A DNA stretch of 64,000 bases from JACZYA01 sp965247455 (GTDB taxonomy: Bacteria > Acidobacteriota > Terriglobia > Acidiferrales > 2-02-FULL-67-57): contig CBDFHE010000018.1 in the NCBI GenBank assembly GCA_965247455.1, forward strand, positions 620,001 through 684,000, in the 5' to 3' direction. The notes below the pieces were generated by a model, which was given only the letters and a program-made list of their open reading frames with translations, searched no databases and was not told the DNA's origin. Each line of letters starts with the position of its first letter. Within the stretch, counting starts at the first letter, position 1. The translations under genes and the position numbers were made by a program. Positions 25,808-34,860 of this stretch are shown one piece after another.

Positions 25808-28336
25808 ATGTCTGCCTTCGATATTTACTTCCCTGATTGGAACGATCCTTCCGGGCCGCGGCCAGGCCCGCAACCGCCAGGCCCCACCCCGCTTCCCTCG
25901 CCGGTCCCGCCCCGCCCGGTCTTCACCGGCAACGAAGAGATCGAGCTGCTCTCGCCCGCCGACATCGGCCGCCCCATCCCGCTGGTCTACGGGCTACACC
26001 TGGTAGGCGGCAAGGTCTTTTTCCAACACGAGGTTCAAACCGGCGCCGACAAGGGCAAGACGCTTGTCTCCATCGCTCTGGGCGTAGGCGAGTGGAACAA
26101 GATGCGCGCATTGTTCGTCAACGGCAAGTTGGTGGACCACACCGACACCAGCAAATTCCACTTTCACCCCGGCAAGGCGGGCGAAGTGGGGGTGGAAACC
26201 GACCCGGCCATCCCCAACCAGAAGACCTGCTCCTTCTGGCCCTCGAACTTCACCCAGCAACCCAACTTCTCCGGCATCGCCTACCTCAGCATGAAGCTCG
26301 ACCCCGACATCGAGGCGCCCGGCCCCGGCTTCCAGGTGGTGGGCATCTATGAAACGCTGCTGGTGCGCATCTTCGACAACGTCGGCAACCAGACCAGCTA
26401 CGCCTACTCTTCCAACCCCGCCTGGATCGCGCTCGACCAGCACATCCGCTCTTGGATTGCAACGGCGAAGACCAACGGCGAGACGCTCAGCACGGCCGAG
26501 AAAGATGAGATCGACTTCCAGGCCTTCAAGGATTGGGCCGACGACTGCGACTTCGTTACCCCGCAAGGCACCAAGCGCTGGGAAGCCCACTACGCGCTGA
26601 CCCAAGAGACCGACCTGATGCGCGCGCTCGAGCTCTCGCACTTGCTCGGCCGCGCCTACACCCTGGAGAAGAACGGCAAGATCGCGCCTTTCATGGACAA
26701 GGCCCGCTCCCCTGTCTCCACCGTCACGGCCGCCCACATCGCAGAGGGTTCCTTCAATCTCGGCCGGCGCAGCCTGCGTGATGCCGCCAACCGCATTGAG
26801 GTCAAATACCGCGACCTCGATAGCGGCAAAGGCGCGGGCACCATCTCCACCACCGGCGTCACCGTCACCGGCACCGACTTCACCAAACTCTACCGGCCGG
26901 GCGAGCCCTGCGACCTGCGCAACGGAGCGCAAGCCGGCGAGGTGCGCGCGGTCAAATCCGTCGCCAGTGCTACGTCGATGGTTTTGGAGACCGCCTTCTC
27001 TGTCAACCAAAGCGGTGCCGCCTACGGCAATCCTGCTCAAGATTTTGATGTCAAAACCCACATCGAAGAGGACACCACTCTGCAAAGCCAGGTCGGCCGC
27101 GTCATCACCGCCACCTTCGACCTGGGCAACTCCACCCCCGAGCGCGCCGAGCGCATCGCAACCTTCCTGCTCGACCGCACCACCAAGCTCATCCGCCAGA
27201 CCGGCTATCGCCTGCTGCTGGGGCAGGCCAGCGCGCTCGACCACCTGCCCGGCGACGTGCTCACCAGCCCGGACGACGTCAGCTTCGACCCAGCCAACAC
27301 CCGCGACTTCGAGGGGCTGGAAGTGATTGTGCAACCCGACGGCTCGGCCGAAGTTGCGGGGCAGGAGTATCAAAACATTTTCTCTGACGCTGCTTCGGCC
27401 CCGCCAACGGGGGAGACCGCGTTGCCGCCCCGGCCACGCGCCGGCGTTGCTGGCGGTTTCCAGATGGGCGCGGTTTTCGCCCCCGACCAGCTCAACGGCG
27501 CCAGCAATGTGGGCGAGATCGACTTCAACCCGTTGCCCGACCGCGACCACACCTTCTGGCGTTTGCCTGATGGCACCGCGTTCACCTTTCCCGCCGGCAG
27601 CCAGTTCGTCTCTCAGGCGGCGCAGGAGAGCTATACCGGCCGCGTCTACGTCATCTTTTCTAACGACCCTTGCAACAGTGTGCGCGGCTTGGCCGCGTTT
27701 CAGGATTCACACATCTTGGTCGTGCGTTGGAATGGCGGGTCTATGCAGTACGACAACAACACGACCTGGGTGTCTTTCACGCCGCTAGACACGGACATTT
27801 GCATCTTTGAGGTTCAACGGAGCGGGTCGGGCTGGGCAGGAAAACCCACCCGCTTCATAGGCGAGGAGTTGATTGCACATGTTGAGACCAGGGAGCGTGT
27901 GGAAGCCGGGCTGACCGATGCGGGCATCGTCAAGACCGACAAAGCAATAACAGATTCAATCAACGCAGATGCGACCACCGCCGAGGATTTTGCCAGCACA
28001 GACGGAGCCGTAACCGTCACCGCAGAGGTAGTGGTTCAAACCGTGAACGTAGTCACGGATGGCGGTTTTTGTGCCATCTGGACAAGTTTCGACTACGGCA
28101 TAGCCAGCGGTAGTACCCTGCGGATGCGTATCAGAAAGGACAGCCTGACCGGAACCCAGTTGATTCAAACGGCTGAGTTTGGGCAAACTGGTCTTCGTCC
28201 ACCAGTGTCTTTTATCGCTAAAGATTCTTCACCTTCTGGGACACAAACCTATGTACTGACTGCCCAGCGGGTAACTGGTGCTGGTTCTGTCCAGGTTAGC
28301 GGCAGGAAACTGTTTGGGTTCAACATCAAGAGGTAA
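25808..28336 (+). CDS. Phage tail-tip (gpJ-like hub) protein
   Basis: 842 residues, with a Pro-rich N-terminal linker (residues 12-38). A conserved hub domain follows (ELLSPADIGRPIPLVYGLHL; VSIALGVGEWNKMRALFVNG). The hub middle includes LSHLLGRAYTLEKNGKIAPF and RRSLRDAANRIEVKYRD, and the C-terminal domains are beta-rich. This is the usual plan of lambda J-type central fibre proteins, which form the tail tip and contact the receptor. The C-terminal 250 residues look like a separate host-range domain. Confidence 0.8.
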   Translation: MSAFDIYFPDWNDPSGPRPGPQPPGPTPLPSPVPPRPVFTGNEEIELLSPADIGRPIPLVYGLHLVGGKVFFQHEVQTGADKGKTLVSIALGVGEWNKMRALFVNGKLVDHTDTSKFHFHPGKAGEVGVETDPAIPNQKTCSFWPSNFTQQPNFSGIAYLSMKLDPDIEAPGPGFQVVGIYETLLVRIFDNVGNQTSYAYSSNPAWIALDQHIRSWIATAKTNGETLSTAEKDEIDFQAFKDWADDCDFVTPQGTKRWEAHYALTQETDLMRALELSHLLGRAYTLEKNGKIAPFMDKARSPVSTVTAAHIAEGSFNLGRRSLRDAANRIEVKYRDLDSGKGAGTISTTGVTVTGTDFTKLYRPGEPCDLRNGAQAGEVRAVKSVASATSMVLETAFSVNQSGAAYGNPAQDFDVKTHIEEDTTLQSQVGRVITATFDLGNSTPERAERIATFLLDRTTKLIRQTGYRLLLGQASALDHLPGDVLTSPDDVSFDPANTRDFEGLEVIVQPDGSAEVAGQEYQNIFSDAASAPPTGETALPPRPRAGVAGGFQMGAVFAPDQLNGASNVGEIDFNPLPDRDHTFWRLPDGTAFTFPAGSQFVSQAAQESYTGRVYVIFSNDPCNSVRGLAAFQDSHILVVRWNGGSMQYDNNTTWVSFTPLDTDICIFEVQRSGSGWAGKPTRFIGEELIAHVETRERVEAGLTDAGIVKTDKAITDSINADATTAEDFASTDGAVTVTAEVVVQTVNVVTDGGFCAIWTSFDYGIASGSTLRMRIRKDSLTGTQLIQTAEFGQTGLRPPVSFIAKDSSPSGTQTYVLTAQRVTGAGSVQVSGRKLFGFNIKR

Positions 28337-28337
28337 G

Positions 28338-28772
28338 ATGGCGAAAGGCGTAGTCATATACGATTTGGCGACGAAAGAGCTCCTCTCCGTTCACCAAGTA
28401 AGCAACGACGCCCATGTAAGCGTCTTCCCCGCGCAGCCGGCCACTGAGGGAGCCATTGTGGTTCCTATAACTCATTCAGTTGTCACCGAGCAAGCACGCT
28501 GGCGGATACAGGCGGGCGCCTTGGTTCAGAAAGCGACAGTCGTGATTACTCCGAATAAGACTGCCATTACCGCCGATGGGGTTGACGAAGCCACGCTGGA
28601 CTTCGTGGGCTTGGTAGCCGACGCCACGGTTTCCTTCGGCCTAGGACTGCTTCGCACCGTCACGGTTGCAGACCCTCAAATTATTCTAACCTCCGACGTG
28701 CCCCAGGTCTTTGAGATCCAGATGGCGGACGCCCTTCATTGGTCGAATCCAGTTCTGGTGGAGGCCGCATGA
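28338..28772 (+). CDS. Small phage protein after the tail tip, unknown function
   Basis: 144 residues from the ATG at 28338, one base after the tail-tip stop codon. The composition is beta-rich, with VVITPNKTAITADGVDEATL, an Ig-like strand pattern typical of Big_2-type surface domains. It overlaps the next gene by 4 bp. It may be a tail fibre or accessory protein. Confidence 0.6.
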   Translation: MAKGVVIYDLATKELLSVHQVSNDAHVSVFPAQPATEGAIVVPITHSVVTEQARWRIQAGALVQKATVVITPNKTAITADGVDEATLDFVGLVADATVSFGLGLLRTVTVADPQIILTSDVPQVFEIQMADALHWSNPVLVEAA

Positions 28773-29017
28773 GCCGCTTTGACCATCGAACGACGGAAGA
28801 TGAACTGCTCCAGGGCGAACTTGTGCGCGTCTTGAAAGCTATGATCGCGGCGCTGCTGGCAGAGATCAATCTGCTCAGGCAGCAGCACGAACAGGCTGCC
28901 ATCACCAAAACCAAATTTATCGCAAAGATAAAAGCTAAATTATGGCAGCAGTTGAGAGGAGGAGAGCAATCCCGGCGTTCGCGCGCCGGAACCACCTGGA
29001 GCACAACCTCCAAATGA
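28769..29017 (+). CDS. Small coiled-coil phage protein, unknown function
   Basis: 82 residues. The helical, charged sequence ELLQGELVRVLKAMIAALLA EINLLRQQHEQAAIT is likely a coiled coil. It overlaps the upstream gene by 4 bp (ATGA), so the two are co-translated. Its 3' end runs into repeat-rich DNA just before the IS. Confidence 0.55.
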   Translation: MSRFDHRTTEDELLQGELVRVLKAMIAALLAEINLLRQQHEQAAITKTKFIAKIKAKLWQQLRGGEQSRRSRAGTTWSTTSK

Positions 29018-29081
29018 CCCGATTCGGGCCCGCCCTCCGTAGGGCAAAGCCCGAAGGAGGGCTGCCCTCCCCCCGCCAGGG

Positions 29082-29099
29082 CCTGCCCGCCTAGGCGGG
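29082..29099 (+). repeat. 18-bp member of the dispersed palindrome set (class 2)
   Basis: CCTGCCCGCCTAGGCGGG is one base shorter than the reverse complement of the 14222-14240 unit. Confidence 0.6.
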
Positions 29100-29127
29100 C
29101 TGACGCCTGACGACAACTGGCGGGGAT

Positions 29128-29132
29128 GGTAA
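29128..29132. repeat. Target-site duplication of IS copy 1, left
   Basis: GGTAA here is repeated at 30786-30790, directly after the right IS end. Confidence 0.75.
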
Positions 29133-30785
29133 CCGGGATTTCCGTTTTGCCTGCCCCTGATGGCACGTTTATACACCCGATCGCCGCCGATCGCACAAAA
29201 ACTTCGATCGTCGCACAATCGCTCAGCTTCAAAGGCCTTCATCTGAGCCCGCGCCGACGTGCGACCGACTGGAACCCCTGCTTTTCGGGCATTTCTCAGA
29301 CACCGCTCCACACGTGTGCCCCGTGTCATCGCCGGGCGGGCTTCGTTGCACTTCAGGCCGCGCGTCAGCCTGCCGGCACGGGTAGCGCCCAGATCCTCCG
29401 CAGCATGTCGCCGAACAGCCGCCGCGTGAGATGCCCTTCCGCCAGCAGAAGCCAGTAGTACCGCGCATGCTTCACCAGCCGGCCCCCAGTTTTCACCAGT
29501 CGCTGCTGGAGACTCGTGAGCGACCAGCGCTTGACCCGCAGCGGAAGGACCAGTCTGCGCCACAAGTTGCCCAGATTGTAGGCCAGGACGCTCAGTTGCA
29601 GGCGCACCTCGTTCGCCCGGAAACGATGGCACGACAGCCGCGTCCAGTGGGTGGCCTGCTTGCCTTCCTTGATCCATTGCTCCGCCGTACCGCGCTTGTT
29701 GTAAAACCGCACGACCGAGCGGCTCGGGAGGGCCATGTTGGTCACGATGAAGCCGACGCGAGGGAACAGCTCACCTTGGTGGTGCTCCACCTTGGCGACG
29801 ATCCGTCTGGGCGTGGTCCAGCTCTTGGCCTGATAGCGGAAACTCTGGTAGCGCACCAAGGGCTTGCAGCTCGGCCGTCCCGGCGGACGAAAGAGGATGT
29901 CTTCGATTTCCAGCTCCAAGCTCTTGTTCGCCGGCATGCGAATGGCATAGTCCACGTCGCGCTGCTCGAGCGCGTCGTAGATCTCGGGCTTCGCGAACGC
30001 GGCGTCTGCGCGGAACGCTACGCGCTTGCCCTCCACCTGCTGCCGGTCAATCTCCGGTACGAGCAGGTCGTCCCAGTCGTCGGCGCTATGCACGTTGCCT
30101 GGCCGCAGCGTGGCGGCGAGGCAGTCCCCATGCTCGGTGAACAGAAACAGCGGGTGGTAGCAGACGGACTCGAAGTGCCCGTTATAGGCGCTCCCTTCCT
30201 GCGCCCCATGCACCGGGCTCTCGCTCGAATCCATGTCGAGCACGATCCGGTCGGCGCGCGTCGCCATCTCGGCCTGTGCAAGCACCTCCCGGTTCACGGC
30301 CCTCAACCCGACGAGATTCTCCTCGTGGGTCAGCAGCTCTGTCTCGAACCAATGCAGCGTCGATGTCAGCGCCGCACCCCGGTCCCAGCGCTTTGGCGAC
30401 CCGATGGACGAAATGTTGGGTCTGCCGACACGCGCCCCGCGTCGTTGAGATCTTCGTAGCCCGCGAGGCGACTGTAGACCGACTGCCGCAGGAGATCCAC
30501 CACGCTGAACTGGGTGTTCATCCCCTGTCGGGAATCGCTCAGGTGCTCGGCGATGAAGCCCCAGACGTTCATCCAACTCGCGCACCAGAATGAGGCCAGC
30601 GAGAAGTGACGCGCGATCTGGAAACTTTCAAGAAGCCGTTGAACGCGAACTGGAATGGCTCGTGTTGTAATTCACCCACCGGGTGTCACCCTCCGTAGTG
30701 TGGTTCCTTACGTCGGAGCCCCAAAACTCAAGGCGCAGCGACTGGTCCTGGCGATACGGTACCACAGCCAAATCGGAAATCCGGG
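29133..30785 (-). mobile_element. IS1380-like element copy 1 (1653 bp), flanked by GGTAA
   Basis: The ends CCGGGATTTCCG and CGGAAATCCGGG form imperfect inverted repeats. The copy is nearly identical to the 1670-bp copy at 35647-37316 but 17 bp shorter; all differences I could find lie between about 30400 and 30640. A 5-bp direct repeat flanks it, so the insertion was a normal transposition. It lies within the phage module, between the last tail gene and the adenine methylase. Confidence 0.92.
29365..30679 (-). pseudogene. IS1380-family transposase, 5' part disrupted by small deletions
   Basis: Compared with the intact 443-residue copies, this one has a 1-base deletion near 30408, an 8-base loss near 30550 and further small losses near 30604-30635. 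The first 120 or so codons are therefore out of frame. Downstream of about 30400 the sequence encodes the normal transposase, including the DDE-fold segments LDMDSSESPVHG and RADAAFAKPEIYD. Full-length protein cannot be made. Movement by an intact copy in trans remains possible because both ends are intact. Confidence 0.85.
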
Positions 30786-30831
30786 GGTAAGCCAACTGAC
30801 GGGTCGAACACTACCCCGGAGGTTGTGCGTT

Positions 30832-31614
30832 ATGCTTCGTTCACCGTTGCGGTGGGTAGGCGGCAAAAGCCGCCTGCGCGCCGAGATCCTCAAACGCTTC
30901 CCATCACACACCTGCTACGTCGAGGTCTTCTGCGGCGCCGGCTGGGTCCTCTTCGGCAAAGACCCCGCCACGTCAAAGTCAGAAGTTCTCAACGATCTCG
31001 ACGGCGAGTTGATCAATTTCTACCGTGTCTTGAAGCACCGACCGGCTGAGTTTGCCGAGCAATTCCACCTGGAGCTGGTCAGGCGCCAGCTTTTCAACGA
31101 GTACCGCCGCTTTGAGGAGGGAAAGACAGAACTCGAGCGCGCCATGCGGTTCTACTACGTAATGCGGCTGTGCTTCGGTGGAAAGCGAGAACAGCGCACC
31201 TTCGGCACAGGTACGACCCACATGCCCGGTGAGCTCAACCTTTCCAGGATTTACTTTGTTGCCCACCAGTATTCTGGACGGTTGGAGCGCGTGGTGATCG
31301 AGAACCTGCCGTGGCAGAAGTGTCTTTCTGTTTATGACCGCCCTCATACCTTCTTCTATCTCGACCCGCCCTACCCCTCCACTAGGAAGGACGACTACTG
31401 CTCACGCATGAGCTGGGATCAGCACGAGGCGTTGGCTGGGGCGCTGAAACTAGTGCAAGGGAAGTTTCTGCTCAGCTACCAGGACCATCCCAGGATTCGC
31501 TGTCTCTACCGTGGCCGCGGCCTCAAGACCGAGCGCCTGCCCGTCACTTACAACCTGGGCAACAAATCTGGTGCCGGCTGGCGAACACACGAGCTCCTCA
31601 TCCGCAACTTTTGA
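30832..31614 (+). CDS. DNA adenine methyltransferase (D12 class, Dam-like)
   Basis: This 260-residue N6-adenine methylase has PLRWVGGKSRL at residues 5-15, the SAM-binding YVEVFCGAGW (29-38) and the catalytic DPPY at 178-181 (FFYLDPPYPS). The ATG at 30832 follows GGAGG, and it begins the family sequence; the frame is open further upstream but only through IS DNA. The gene is probably a phage methylase of the tail-module region, now separated by IS copy 1. Recognition of GATC is likely by family but cannot be read. Confidence 0.9.
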   Translation: MLRSPLRWVGGKSRLRAEILKRFPSHTCYVEVFCGAGWVLFGKDPATSKSEVLNDLDGELINFYRVLKHRPAEFAEQFHLELVRRQLFNEYRRFEEGKTELERAMRFYYVMRLCFGGKREQRTFGTGTTHMPGELNLSRIYFVAHQYSGRLERVVIENLPWQKCLSVYDRPHTFFYLDPPYPSTRKDDYCSRMSWDQHEALAGALKLVQGKFLLSYQDHPRIRCLYRGRGLKTERLPVTYNLGNKSGAGWRTHELLIRNF

Positions 31615-31836
31615 TGGGTTCTTGGGCGAACCTGGGGCGAACAAAAAAGCGTCCGGTTTTGAGATTATTAGAGAAACTTGCCACAGAGCGTGTAAAACTT
31701 GTTATCGAACGCGGCTACACTTGCCACCGAACGCGCTCCGCAACAGCCGGAACGCGGGCCCGCTTGTGGCAGGCGCGTTGCCAAAGCTGGGGCCGCGTGC
31801 TAAAGTGAGCCGGGTTTCAGGCGGAAGGTGTAGCCC
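31615..31836. other. Gene-free spacer at the right edge of the phage module
   Basis: I see no gene. It contains GGCGAACCTGGGGCGAACAA, a short near-repeat at 31627-31646, and the ribosome site of the next gene. Confidence 0.5.
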
Positions 31837-32007
31837 GTGGCTATTGATGCTGAGTTGTTGAAAATTCTTGTATGCCCGGCCTGCAAGACGCCGGTAACGT
31901 TGACCAGCGATGAGCAGGGGCTGCGCTGCGACACTTGCAAGCGCGTCTATCCGATCAAGGACGACATTCCCATCATGCTGGTGGACGAAGCCCGCGTCGA
32001 GTCGTAG
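31837..32007 (+). CDS. Trm112/UPF0434-family small zinc protein
   Basis: 56 residues. The GTG start is preceded by GGAAGG at 31822-31827. The sequence ILVCPACKTPVTL...LRCDTCKRVYPIKDDIPIML is the family signature, with four cysteines for one zinc. In eukaryotes and archaea Trm112 activates methyltransferases; the bacterial role is less clear. It lies 6 bp before the glycosyltransferase gene, so the two are co-transcribed. Confidence 0.88.
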   Translation: MAIDAELLKILVCPACKTPVTLTSDEQGLRCDTCKRVYPIKDDIPIMLVDEARVES

Positions 32008-32013
32008 TACACC

Positions 32014-33099
32014 ATGCCCGCTGGGGGCAACTCTCCCAAATTTCTCTTGCCGGATCTTCCTCCGCAGGCGCGCGTGCTGCTGATTCGGCTGCGGTCGCTG
32101 GGCGACCTCTTGCTAACCACGCCGGCCCTGCGCGCGCTCAAGCAGTGGCGGCCGGACCTGCGCCTGTCGCTGGTTTTGTACAAGGACTTCGCCCCCATTC
32201 TGCACGGCAATCCCGATGTAGAAGAGTTGATCGAGTTGGAGCGGGGCCAGTGGACCGCCGTGCTTTCACTGGTGCGGCGGATCCGCCGACAGAAATTTCA
32301 TGCCTGCTTCAACCTGCACGGGAATACCTTCAGCGCCTGGCTGACGCGAGCCAGCGGCGCTCCTCATCGGCTGGCCGCCGGCCGCTTCCGGCATCGTTGG
32401 GCCTACACCGCGATGCCGCCGGAGTCGAAGGTAATTTTCGGCCGCGAGCAAGTTCACAGCGTGGAGGATCGCCTGGCGGTTTTTTATTGGGCCGGGCTGC
32501 CCCCAGGTGAAATCCCGCGGCTGCAACTCTTTCCGCAGTCGGAGGCCCGCCAGACGATGAGAGAGAGGCTCCGTGCGGCCGGAATCGGGCCGGGTGTGCG
32601 TTATGCGGTCCTGCAAGCCAGCGCCACGTTCTTTACCAAGGAGTGGCCGTTCGAGCGCTACGCCGCCATCGCGAACTATCTGGAGCGGGAACATAGGCTG
32701 ATCCCGGTTTTCGATTGCATGCCGGGCGAAGGGGCGAAGCTGGATGCGGTGGCGGATGCCGCGGGGAAACCGCTAGTGCGGTTCGATCCCTTGACCATCC
32801 CTGAACTGGTGGCGCTGATTGAGGGCGCAACGATTTTCGTGGGGAACGACAGCGGGCCCGCCCATATTGCGGCGGCGCTGGGGCGTCCCTGTGTGGTCTT
32901 GTTTGGTCCGACCGACTCGACTGTGTGGCGTCCGTGGGGCGCGCCTTATGCCGTGGTGCAGAATGAGTATGCGTGCAGTCCCTGCCCCTGCGACCGCTGC
33001 TATGTTTTTGAGCAGCCGGAATGTATTCTTTCGATTTCGGTCGGGCAGGTTCGCTCGACAATCGAGCGCGTTCTGAGCGCAGTGCCGACGGCGGTTTGA
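32014..33099 (+). CDS. Glycosyltransferase family 9 (ADP-heptose:LPS heptosyltransferase-like)
   Basis: 361 residues. The N-terminal RLRSLGDLLLTTPALRALKQW and the C-terminal FVGNDSGPAHIAAALGRPCVVLFGPTDSTVW are the two GT9 signature regions (GT-B fold). A Cys-rich tail (CSPCPCDRC, then PECI) is common in this branch. The heptose-phosphate kinase follows directly, so the product likely transfers heptose to the LPS inner core. The exact acceptor cannot be assigned. Confidence 0.9.
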   Translation: MPAGGNSPKFLLPDLPPQARVLLIRLRSLGDLLLTTPALRALKQWRPDLRLSLVLYKDFAPILHGNPDVEELIELERGQWTAVLSLVRRIRRQKFHACFNLHGNTFSAWLTRASGAPHRLAAGRFRHRWAYTAMPPESKVIFGREQVHSVEDRLAVFYWAGLPPGEIPRLQLFPQSEARQTMRERLRAAGIGPGVRYAVLQASATFFTKEWPFERYAAIANYLEREHRLIPVFDCMPGEGAKLDAVADAAGKPLVRFDPLTIPELVALIEGATIFVGNDSGPAHIAAALGRPCVVLFGPTDSTVWRPWGAPYAVVQNEYACSPCPCDRCYVFEQPECILSISVGQVRSTIERVLSAVPTAV

Positions 33100-33109
33100 G
33101 GTGGCTGGT

Positions 33110-34162
33110 ATGGCACGCTTGCATCCCACAACTTTGCTGCGGCGTTTCCGCGGGCGAAGGATCGGAGTGGTGGGCGACTTCATGCTCGACCGCTTCATCC
33201 GCGGCAGCGTCGCGCGCATTTCACCGGAGGCCCCGGTGCCGCTGGTGCGCGTGGCCCCCGACGGCGAAGACGCGCGACTGGGCGGTGCCGGCAACGTGGT
33301 GGCGAACCTGGCCGCGCTCGGTGCCCGTCCGCTGGCGCTGGGAGTGGTGGGAGCGGACGAGAGCGGGCGGCTGCTGCGTCGGAAGTTGCACCAAGTAGCG
33401 GGAGCTAAAGATGCGCTGGTGGTGGTGCGGAAGCGCGTCACCACGGTCAAGACGCGCATCATTGCCCTGCACCATCACGTGGTGCGCGTGGATTGGGAAG
33501 ACACCGAAGCGTTGCCGGAGCGGGAGCAGGCCCGCCTTGCGTCCCGAGTCCGGCAGGCGCTGCCTGGGCTGGACGCGCTGGTGCTGTCCGATTACGACAA
33601 GGGTGTTCTGACCGACACGCTGTTGGAAGGGATTGTGGGGAGCGCCCGGCGCGCCGGGGTGCCGGTGTTCGTTGACCTCAAGGTGGACCGCCGGCTGGAG
33701 CCGGGGGTGCGGCTGGTGCAAGTGAGCAAACAGCGCGCGGAAGAGATGGCCGGAACCCGCATCCGCAGCGCAAAGGCGCTGGAGTTGATGGGCCGCCACC
33801 TGCTGGCGCGCTATCCGTGCGAGGCGCTGGTTCTGACGCTGGGCAGCGAGGGCATGAGGGTGTTCGAGCGAGCGAGCCGCGCCAGCCCCGCCAAAAGTAG
33901 GGCCAGCGGTGAAGCTAGCCCGCCGCGGCGGGCTAGCTTGGCGGCGGACCGGACCAAGCCCTGGGAAGTGTTCGACGTCACCGGCGCCGGCGACACGGTG
34001 ATGGCAACTCTCACACTGGCTGTGGTGGCGGGCGCGCGGGTTCTGGAAGCGGCCCGGCTGGCCAACGCCGCCGCCGGAGTGGTGGTGGGAAAACTGGGAA
34101 CCGCAGTCTGCACGGCGGAGGAGTTGCGCGCCGCGCTGGGCAACCGCGGCGGGAGAGCTTAG
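33110..34162 (+). CDS. D-glycero-beta-D-manno-heptose-7-phosphate kinase
   Basis: 350 residues of the PfkB/ribokinase fold, matching the RfaE1 half of HldE: VVGDFMLDRFIRGSVARISPEAPVPLV at the N-terminus, GGAGNVVANLAALG, and DVTGAGDTV with the catalytic Asp at about 295. The adenylyltransferase (RfaE2) domain is absent. Residues 255-283 (ASRASPAKSRAS..., PPRRASLAADRT) are an Arg/Ala/Ser-rich insert encoded by a repeat with a 28-bp perfect palindrome. The insert precedes the ATP-binding segment and keeps the frame. ATG 33110 is preferred because GAGG lies 7-8 bp upstream; a GTG at 33101 is possible. Confidence 0.9.
   Translation: MARLHPTTLLRRFRGRRIGVVGDFMLDRFIRGSVARISPEAPVPLVRVAPDGEDARLGGAGNVVANLAALGARPLALGVVGADESGRLLRRKLHQVAGAKDALVVVRKRVTTVKTRIIALHHHVVRVDWEDTEALPEREQARLASRVRQALPGLDALVLSDYDKGVLTDTLLEGIVGSARRAGVPVFVDLKVDRRLEPGVRLVQVSKQRAEEMAGTRIRSAKALELMGRHLLARYPCEALVLTLGSEGMRVFERASRASPAKSRASGEASPPRRASLAADRTKPWEVFDVTGAGDTVMATLTLAVVAGARVLEAARLANAAAGVVVGKLGTAVCTAEELRAALGNRGGRA
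33912..33939. repeat. 28-bp perfect palindrome inside the heptose kinase gene
   Basis: The palindrome has CGCG at its centre, at 33924-33927, and arms AAGCTAGCCCGC and its complement. It encodes the insert residues KLARRGG-type on one strand and ASPPRRAS on the coding strand. Confidence 0.85.
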
Positions 34163-34629
34163 AAGGGCGGGAAGGAGAGGCTCTTGTCTTTCCTCTCCAC
34201 CCAGATGCGCTCCGGTTGGAGTCGCTGGTTGATGCGCACGCTGATCACCAGGCCCGAACTTTGGCCCGAGAGCTCAATCGTGCGCGCACGCGTGCCTCCC
34301 GGTACCGGCACGCGAAGCATGTAGGATTTGCTTCCTTCCACGCCCACGATTTCGTAGCTGTGAATCCTGCCCCAGGTGCTGAGCTCGCCCCAGTCTTCGA
34401 GGAAATCCTGGTAACGGTAGCTGGGACTGGGCTTCCAAAGTTGGTAGGCGTGGGGATAGTCGCCGGCGACCAGAGCATCCATGAACTGCTCGACCTGTTT
34501 TTCTTCTCCGTAGTAGCGGAACTGCCAGTAGAGCACGCTGCCGACCGCGAGGACGAGCATCAGCGCGACGAGGATGCGCTTGGGCCAGGGGTTGGGTGGC
34601 GGCGGGGGTTGGGGGTTCAGCAGCGTCAT
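34159..34629 (-). CDS. Small membrane-anchored protein, unknown function
   Basis: 156 residues: a Pro-rich cytoplasmic start (NPQPPPPPNPWPKR), one membrane helix (ILVALMLVLAVGSVLYW) and an extracytoplasmic alpha/beta domain (FMDALVAGDYPHAYQLWKPS; GGTRARTIELSGQSSGLVIS). The pattern resembles NTF2-like or DUF4878-type lipoprotein domains. It converges with the heptose kinase gene, the two overlapping by 4 bp at their ends. Confidence 0.8.
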   Translation of the reverse strand: MTLLNPQPPPPPNPWPKRILVALMLVLAVGSVLYWQFRYYGEEKQVEQFMDALVAGDYPHAYQLWKPSPSYRYQDFLEDWGELSTWGRIHSYEIVGVEGSKSYMLRVPVPGGTRARTIELSGQSSGLVISVRINQRLQPERIWVERKDKSLSFPPF

Positions 34630-34734
34630 AGTCTGCGCGGCTCTTTTTCAGCGCGCACGCCGGAAAAAAAACGCAATCACTCTACGGAAAGTGTAGCAAA
34701 TGGAGCCAGCCGGTGCAAACAGTTGCGCCAGCTG

Positions 34735-34855
34735 GTAGTGTCTTAATTTGAGCGATTCCGAACTCGGCCCAAATCACACCGAGCCCTGCGGCCCCCGCCG
34801 CAGGGGTTTTCGCTTCCCCCAGGCAGGGGCCTGGGGGCTCGGTGTGAAATTAAGA
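34735..34855 (+). repeat. GTAGTG-type element, family A copy 2, right end cut
   Basis: Almost identical to 6941-7067 for about 115 bp. The right terminal repeat stops at AAATTAAGA and runs directly into the menG remnant. Confidence 0.85.
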
Positions 34856-34860
34856 TCGGA

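Noticed and set aside
29431..30459. Plus-strand open frame inside IS copy 1 (also in copies 2 and 3)
   Set aside because: Antisense to the transposase; identical in all copies only because the IS is.
19889..31614. Complete inducible prophage or gene-transfer agent
   Set aside because: No capsid, portal, terminase, integrase or lysis genes; the tail proteins alone cannot separate these options.
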